Assembly (NCBI RefSeq): GCF_033958435.1
Contig: NC_134137.1
Location: forward strand, 172,311,501 to 172,375,500
Source: Carettochelys insculpta
Lineage: Eukaryota > Chordata > Testudines > Carettochelyidae
Direction: 5' to 3'
Length of the DNA stretch: 64,000 nt
Of this stretch, positions 58,930-64,000 are shown piece after piece. Below the pieces are notes generated by a model, which searched no databases, was not told the origin of the DNA, and saw only the letters and a list, made by a program, of their open reading frames with translations. Position 1 is the stretch's first letter. Each line of letters begins with the position of its first letter. The translations under genes were made by a program, and so were the position numbers.

Positions 58930-60630
58930 ATGGTCGCCACATGCAGCGGCCCCTTAAAGGTCCCCGCCCCCTGCCTTCCTGTGCAGGAAGCTGAGAGAGC
59001 ATGCAGGCGGCAGCACAGCCACGCAACCAGCCTGCACGCCCCTCTGCAGCCACACACACACACCCTGCTGCAATGGCCACCTGCCAGCCCCGCAAGCGCC
59101 CCCAGGGCACCCCCCCCAAGGGGAGCCAGGGCTCCCAGCCTGCCAGCCAGCCTGCTGGGGAAGAAGCAGCGGGGCCCCTTCTGGACGGAGGCTGAGATCC
59201 GGGACCTGCTGGGGCTCTGGAGCGAGGAGGAGGTGCTCCAGGTAATGGGGAGCAAGAGGCGGCAAGTGGATGCATTCACTCGGCTGGCCGAGGGCCTGGC
59301 CACCCGGGGTCACCCTGCCCGCACTCCTGACCATGTCAGGAGTAAGGTCAAGGAGCTGCGGCAGGGTTACGCCCGGGCCCGGGATGCGGCCAGCCGATCT
59401 GGGGCCGCCCCTGCCACTTGCCCCTTTTACAGGGAGCTCAGGGAAATCCTGGGCTCCCGGCACACCTCCTCCCCGCCGGCCACTCTTGACACCTTGGCCA
59501 ACGAGCCCCAGCAGGCCCCGGAGGTGGAGTCCGCCCTGGAGGCAAGCCTCGCACCCCGGGGGCCCCCCCAGAAGCCCACCCCTGGGATGCCGGAGAAGGA
59601 GGAGGAGGGGGAATCCTCCTCCAGTGACGGGGTCTCCACATTGCGCTGCCATCCCAGAGCTCCAGAAGGGTGTCCGCCCACAGGGTGTCCCCCGACCATG
59701 GGAGCGGACCATCAGGTATGTACCACCCCTGGTGCACACCCCTGGGGTGGAGGGGCGGGGACAACAGACATGACCAGGGCCCTCCACATGCCCAGATGAC
59801 CATGGCCCCCGAGCACAGCAGTGGCATGTCCCTCAGAAGAGTGCATCAGCCCCTGCCCCCCCAGCATGACAGTGCCATGCCCCATCCCTGGGGATGGGGG
59901 GAGTGGAACCTAGGGTTCCCCGGGGGGAGGGGGTGGGACACCCATCAGCAGCAGCAGCATCTCCCGGGGACGGGGATGGGGAACCAGCAGCAGAGGGGTG
60001 GGGGGACAAGGGCCACGGCTCGGGACCCACACTAACGGCTGTCTCCACTCTTCTTCCCCTGCCCCGTGTTCTGCAGCTGCACCATCGGAGGGCCCAGAGA
60101 GTGCCGGCGAGGTGTCACTGGTCCCGGAGAGCCCACTGGGGCCATCACTGCAGGCCAGCCCCTCGGCGGAGCACCAACCAGCCCCAGGGTGGGGCCAACG
60201 GCGGACCCAGCACCACCACCAGACGGTGACGGACCCCCAGCTGCTGGCGACCCTCCGGCGGCAGCTGGAGGTCTCGGAGCAGAGCCTGCGGGTGGACGAG
60301 CAGCGCCTCCAACTGCAGGAGCGGGTGCTGGCCTGGCGCCAGGAGGCATGGGGGGCCTTTATGCGCACTTTTGAGTGCATCGTGGACTACCTGGCCCCCC
60401 ATGCCGCGCTGGCCACCGCTCTGCCCGCCCTGCCTGCTCCACCCGCCGCTCCACCCGCTGCTCCACCCGCCGTCCCCGCGCCGTCCGCCACCAAGGGGCC
60501 TTCCACCGAGGGGGACCTGGGGCCTGCTGACACCCGCCAGCCGTATCTGCCAGTTCGCCTGGCCCCCAGCCAGCCTCGGCCAGGGCTGAGGCTGAGGCTA
60601 GGGTCGCGCCCGCCAACCCCTGGACATTAG
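58930..60630 (+). CDS. Harbinger Myb/SANT-like DNA-binding protein, two exons
   Basis: In the Harbinger family this second protein binds the transposon ends and helps the transposase enter the nucleus and find its sites. Exon 1 (open from 58930 to 59715) has a trihelix/Myb-SANT-like domain at about residues 84-175: GPFWTEAEIRDLLGLW, RRQVDAFTRLAEGLATRG, VRSKVKELRQGYARARDAAS, CPFYRELREILG. The spaced Trp residues fit the fold. An acidic tail with EKEEEGESSSS follows. A CAG/GTATGT donor ends exon 1; a TGCAG acceptor at 60072-60076 opens exon 2. Exon 2 holds a probable coiled coil (LLATLRRQLEVSEQSLRVDE onward) and a Pro/Ala-rich tail. The reading phase of this simple join does not match, so either another splice site or an indel is involved. 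The true start is also unclear: a competing frame from the ATG at 59001 has a basic PRKRP motif but goes out of frame near 59155. Confidence 0.75.
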
Positions 60631-60979
60631 GGGGTGCAGGGCCCAGGACGTGGCCCCCCGACCTCCCCCTTTGTACATATCCCCATTATGTTGTATATAG
60701 TTTGTATTAGACCCCTGTTATTTTATGATACCTGCCCCCCCATGTAAATAGTTCTCCCCTTCCTTGTGTTCCACTGTTTGTTTATCATAGAATATATAAT
60801 ATATTTGTAGTAATAATATAATAAGAGAATTCACCGTTTTGTGGTTTCACGAACAACAGGTCTATTTTTATTTGCAAGAAAAGTGTGTGGGGGGTGCTCT
60901 TGGGTGCTCTGTGGTGTGGGTGTAGGGGCAGGGAGTGTTGTGGAGGTTGGGGGGTGTGCAGTGGGGGGCCTGCCAGCGT

Positions 60980-62374
60980 TCACCCCGCGGCCTGGTTGAA
61001 ATGGACCCGCAGGGCCTCCCGGACCCAGGTCCCCTCGAGGGCCACCTGGTGACTGGGGGCAGCGGGTGGCTGCACGTAGGCCCTGCCAGCCTCCACAGCC
61101 CAGCCCTGAAAGAATGCCTCCCCCTTGCTCTCCACCAGGTTGTGGAGTACGCTGCATGCGCCCACAATCTGGGGGATGTTGGTGGGGCCCGCATCAAGGC
61201 GGGTGAGGAGACACCTCCAGTGCCCTTTGAGGTGGCCAAATGTGCGCTCCACCACCTGGCGCGCATGGTTCAGGTGCATGTTGAAGCGCTCCTGGCTGGC
61301 TGTGAGATGGCCTGTGTAAGGGTGCATGAGCCAGGACTGGAGGGGGTACGCCGCGTCTGCGACGACGCAGAGGGGCATGGTGATGTCCCCCACAGGGATC
61401 TCCCGCTGGGGGATGTAGGTCCCCGCCACCAGCCGGCGGCACAGGCCCGAATTCCTGAATACCCAGGCGTCGTGGGTGCTGCCAGGCCAGCCCACATAAA
61501 TGTCCAGGAAGCAGCCCCGGCTGTCCACCAAGGCCTGGAGGACCACCGAATGGTAGCCCTTCCTGTTCAGGAAGCGTCCTCCGCTGTGCTCTGGAGCTTG
61601 GATGGGGATATGGGTCCCATCCAGAGCCCCGAAGCAATTTGGAAAACCCAGGGTGGCAAACCCCACGATGGCGGCATCCGGGTCCCCAAGCCACACGAGC
61701 CTGTGGAAGAGCAGGGCGTTGATGGCGCAGACGACCTGCAGGGGAAGGGCATGGGAGAGCACCAGTGAGGGGTGTGCAGGGTGTGTCTGGCCCTCCACCC
61801 CCAGGGCTCCTCTCCCCCCCCAGGGCTCCCCTCCCCTCCCCTCCCAGGGCTCCCCTCCACCCCCAGGGCTCCCCTCCACCCCCAGAGCTGCCTTCCCCTC
61901 CCCATGGGTCCTCTTACCTCCATGAGGACGGCCCCGACGGTGGCCTTGCTGACGCCAAACTGCTGCCCCAGGGATCAGTAGCTATCTGGAGTGGCCAGCT
62001 TCCAGACAGCGATGCCGACCTGTTTCTCCACGCTGAGGGCACGCCACATGGTGGTGTCCTGGTGCCTCAGTGCGGGGTTGAGCCACTGGCAGAGCTCCAG
62101 GAATGTCTGCTGGCTCATACGAAAGTTCTGGAGCCAGCAGTCATCGTCCCACTCGCCGAGCACCAGCCGCTCCCACCAGTCGGTGCTCGTGGGGTAGCTC
62201 CACAGCTGGCGGCGTGTGTGGCGGGGGTGGGGGCAGAGGACAGCAGGGTCTGGGGTTGCTTCCTTCTCCCCTGGGGGCAGCTCCTCTTCTATGACTAAAA
62301 GGTGATCAGCTGTCTCCTTCATGGCATGGAGCAGGGCGAGCACTGCTCCTGCAGGGGCGGCTGGATGGACCTCT

Positions 62375-62410
<36 letters not shown>

Positions 62411-62457
62411 GGATCCATAACTGCTTCGCCGAGGTGTGCGTGCCTATGGCTCTGCAA
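60980..62457 (-). pseudogene. PIF/Harbinger DDE transposase, two exons, one premature stop
   Basis: This is the cut-and-paste enzyme of the element. Exon 1 (62457-61918) has an 11-Gln run near the start, then WWERLVLGEWDDD, and a helix-turn-helix-like segment (VEKQVGIAVWKLATPDSY, then SLGQQFGVSKATVGAVL). Exon 2 (61735-60980) holds the DDE domain: ALDGTHIPI (Asp, 61621-61619), GSTHDAWVFRN (Asp, 61471-61469), VADAAYPL and ERTFGHLKGHW (Glu, 61249-61247). The intron uses GTAAGAG and CCCCTGCAG sites and joins in phase. The only defect seen is TGA at 61977-61975, between the two halves of the helix-turn-helix, where Arg (CGA) would fit. The start could be either of two Met codons 13 apart. An AATAAA lies at 60872-60867. 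At about 430 residues it has a typical family length. Confidence 0.88.
62377..62409 (-). repeat. (CTG)11 tract encoding poly-Gln
   Basis: Eleven CAG codons in the minus-strand transposase follow MDP. The same place in the short Harbinger copies has only a few units, so the tract has changed length since they split. Confidence 0.9.
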
Positions 62458-62746
62458 ACCGCGTGCTGTGCAGGCTGAGTGTGTCTGGAAAGGGCCCTTT
62501 AAGGAAGCGGCTAGCTGTTGCCCCGAAAGTGCTAGTCTGCCCTGTGACCCTGTCTGCAGCTGTTCCTGGCACCCTTATTTCGATGTCTGCCGCTTTGGCG
62601 CGTAGACGCTCCCCTGCAGCGCCTGCTTCAATGTGGTGCTGCCCAACGTCAACGTTGAACGTCGACGGCACCAGCCCTGGAGGACGTGTAGACGTTATTC
62701 ATCAAAATAGCTTATTTCGATGTAGCATTCACGTGTAGACGTAGAT

Positions 62747-63479
62747 AATAAGTCACAAAGGGGCAGAAGTAAGATTACTCATGTAACTGTAAATCTGGCA
62801 TTTGACAGATTCTGAGTGCTGGATGCTGCAGCCTAAATAAAATTTTTTTACCATAGTTTCTGTATATAATTTAACATCCCACCTGATGCAGTTTGAACAG
62901 ATGACTGCATTGAGAGTTACGTTTTCCTCAGCCACCCCATTCTCCTAATTATCCTGCTTCGCTAATCAGTCAAACAACGTTAGTGCTGCTCTCCTCCTAG
63001 CAATCTCCGCCTTTGTGCAGCTTGCATGCTAATTCGTCAGAAAACTACTTGGTATTTGCACGGGGTTTTTTTTTTTTCCATCTAATTTGGTGTGACATAA
63101 ATAAGGCAACTTGAGCAATCAGCCCAGGTATGGATTTGTGGATGGCATAAGAATTTGTTTGGAGTGCATTTTCTTGTCTATGCTTAACATTAATGTTAAT
63201 TACTGGGGGAGGCTGAGAGGGTAAGAAGTTGAACAAATTGAAAATAGAAACTCCACGTGTTTGTTTAGCATTAGAATTTCCATGGGGTACCCCTGTATGT
63301 TAGAATTATTGTGAGTGTGCCTTTAAATGTGGGGATGTCTGTTGACCCACAGGAAAATTTCCCAAGGCCTGAGTAGGCAAGGTGCTGAACACCTCCTACA
63401 AGGCCCTGGACAGGAACTGAGAGCTCCCCAGAGGGAGTGGAACACACTTGGCTCCTCACATTGGGCCCGGAATTTGGCA
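62747..63479. other. Unassigned non-coding stretch
   Basis: No gene recognised. 62935-63060 is low in repeats (cctaattatcctgcttcgct) and might be conserved regulatory DNA. Confidence 0.35.
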
Positions 63480-63489
63480 TCTGCCTTTT

Positions 63490-64000
63490 GTACTTAACTA
63501 AGACAATGTTATTTGGAGATGAGGAAATAGGAAGGAAGATCAGTGTAGATGGGATTAAACCAGAAAACACAGAGAAGTTCACATATCTGGGGAGCAATGT
63601 GATATATGATCTGGACTGTAAGAAGGAAAAGCAACTAGAATAGTGAAAGCAAGAGCAAGTTTAAAGGTGCTGGATAAGATCTGGAAAAGCAAAGTGATTA
63701 GCTTAGGAATGAAGCTGAGCATCCTGAAAATGTGTGTGTTCAGCAGCATGTTGCAGAGGATGTGAGACATGGGTGATAACGAAAGATTCGAAGAGAAGAA
63801 TATTGGCATTCAAGGTGAGTTGTTATAGAAAGATCCCGGGAATAGGATGCATACAGAAGGTCACCAATGAGGAATTATACAGGAAGATACAGCTGAAAGA
63901 GAACCTGCTGCAGATGGTTATACAATGCAAGTTACAGCTATTTGAGCATATCTGCAGAATGAACGATGAACAGAATATCAAGACCCTGGTATTTGGCATA
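63490..64000 (+). pseudogene. Non-LTR retrotransposon RT C-terminal fragment, runs off the window
   Basis: The plus strand encodes MLFGDEEIGRKISVDGIKPE then EKFTYLGSNVIYDLDCKKE, and in other frames ISLGMKLSILKMCVFSSML (about 63700-63755), a broken block with KILAF/CYRKI-like words, and LLQMVIQCKLQLFEHICRMN (about 63908-63965). This order is the thumb/C-terminal part of a LINE protein like that at 4402-5366 but from another lineage. At least two frame shifts and stops break it. The 3' end lies beyond 64000. Confidence 0.75.

Larger units (their letters stand above)
58638..62746 (+). mobile_element. Nearly intact PIF/Harbinger element (about 4.1 kb)
   Basis: The left end AGCCGCGTCTACACATGCCA and the right end TTCACGTGTAGACGTAG are inverted. 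The last bases of the right end are altered; AAG occurs at 58635-58637 and again at 62750-62752, so the duplication may be AAG with 3 extra bases. The element holds two convergent genes: a Myb/SANT-like gene on the plus strand and a DDE transposase on the minus strand. Its ends and flanking untranslated parts match the three ~710-bp copies in this window. Confidence 0.9.

Noticed and set aside
58954..59787. Minus-strand 277-codon frame
   Set aside because: It is antisense to the Myb/SANT-like exon in GC-rich DNA, has no domain motif, and its length is explained by composition.
62321..62605. Frame with a poly-Cys run
   Set aside because: It is the antisense reading of the CAG tract in the transposase.
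1..64000. Host protein-coding exons
   Set aside because: I looked for frames with flanking splice signals outside elements and found none with recognisable motifs; small exons cannot be excluded without alignment.
1..64000. CRISPR arrays, operons, bacterial genes
   Set aside because: No regularly spaced repeats, no ribosome-binding context, and all content fits a vertebrate nuclear genome.

Overview
The window reads as non-coding nuclear DNA of a vertebrate, most likely a sauropsid and probably a turtle. The basis is the mix of repeats: CR1 LINEs, Penelope-like elements (PLEs) with a GIY-YIG endonuclease, many PIF/Harbinger-type elements ending in 'GGCTAxGTCTACAC', a GTF2IRD2/ZBED-like hAT relic, Tigger-like MITEs and a solo LTR. 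The turtle assignment is inference from family composition. I found no convincing exon of a host gene. Every long or recognisable reading frame belongs to a mobile element.

Layout. 0-7 kb: a 710-bp Harbinger deletion derivative, a CR1 tail, and two adjacent PLE 3' ends, one of which carries a nested non-LTR retrotransposon fragment; then a Tigger-type MITE. 7-17 kb: a hAT MITE with an imperfect 8-bp target duplication, a PLE fold-back, a long CR1 fragment, and a decayed hAT transposase (13.25-15.17 kb) into which a second PLE fold-back and a MITE have inserted. 17.1-21.1 kb: an old, complete-length Harbinger element with remnants of both of its genes. 21-35 kb: mostly unassigned sequence with a CR1, a second 711-bp Harbinger derivative and a solo LTR. 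35-50 kb: assorted MITEs, among them a nearly perfectly palindromic 458-bp element with an ACA duplication, and a tRNA-like relic. 50-58 kb: a PLE with a long GIY-YIG frame broken by one stop, a truncated Harbinger, and a third 711-bp derivative. 58.6-62.7 kb: the best-preserved element, a 4.1-kb Harbinger with convergent Myb/SANT-like and DDE transposase genes. The transposase is interrupted by one stop that looks like a CpG decay event. The window ends inside another LINE fragment.

How the parts relate. The 4.1-kb Harbinger and the three ~710-bp copies share both ends. The short copies look like descendants of a single internal deletion of the long one and would have been moved in trans by its two proteins. 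In known Harbinger systems the Myb-like protein binds DNA and helps bring in the DDE transposase. The older 17-21 kb copy has the same gene order, which shows that the architecture has persisted across at least two subfamilies here. The PLE copies share a 3' segment with a hammerhead-like core and occur both tandemly and as inverted fold-backs.
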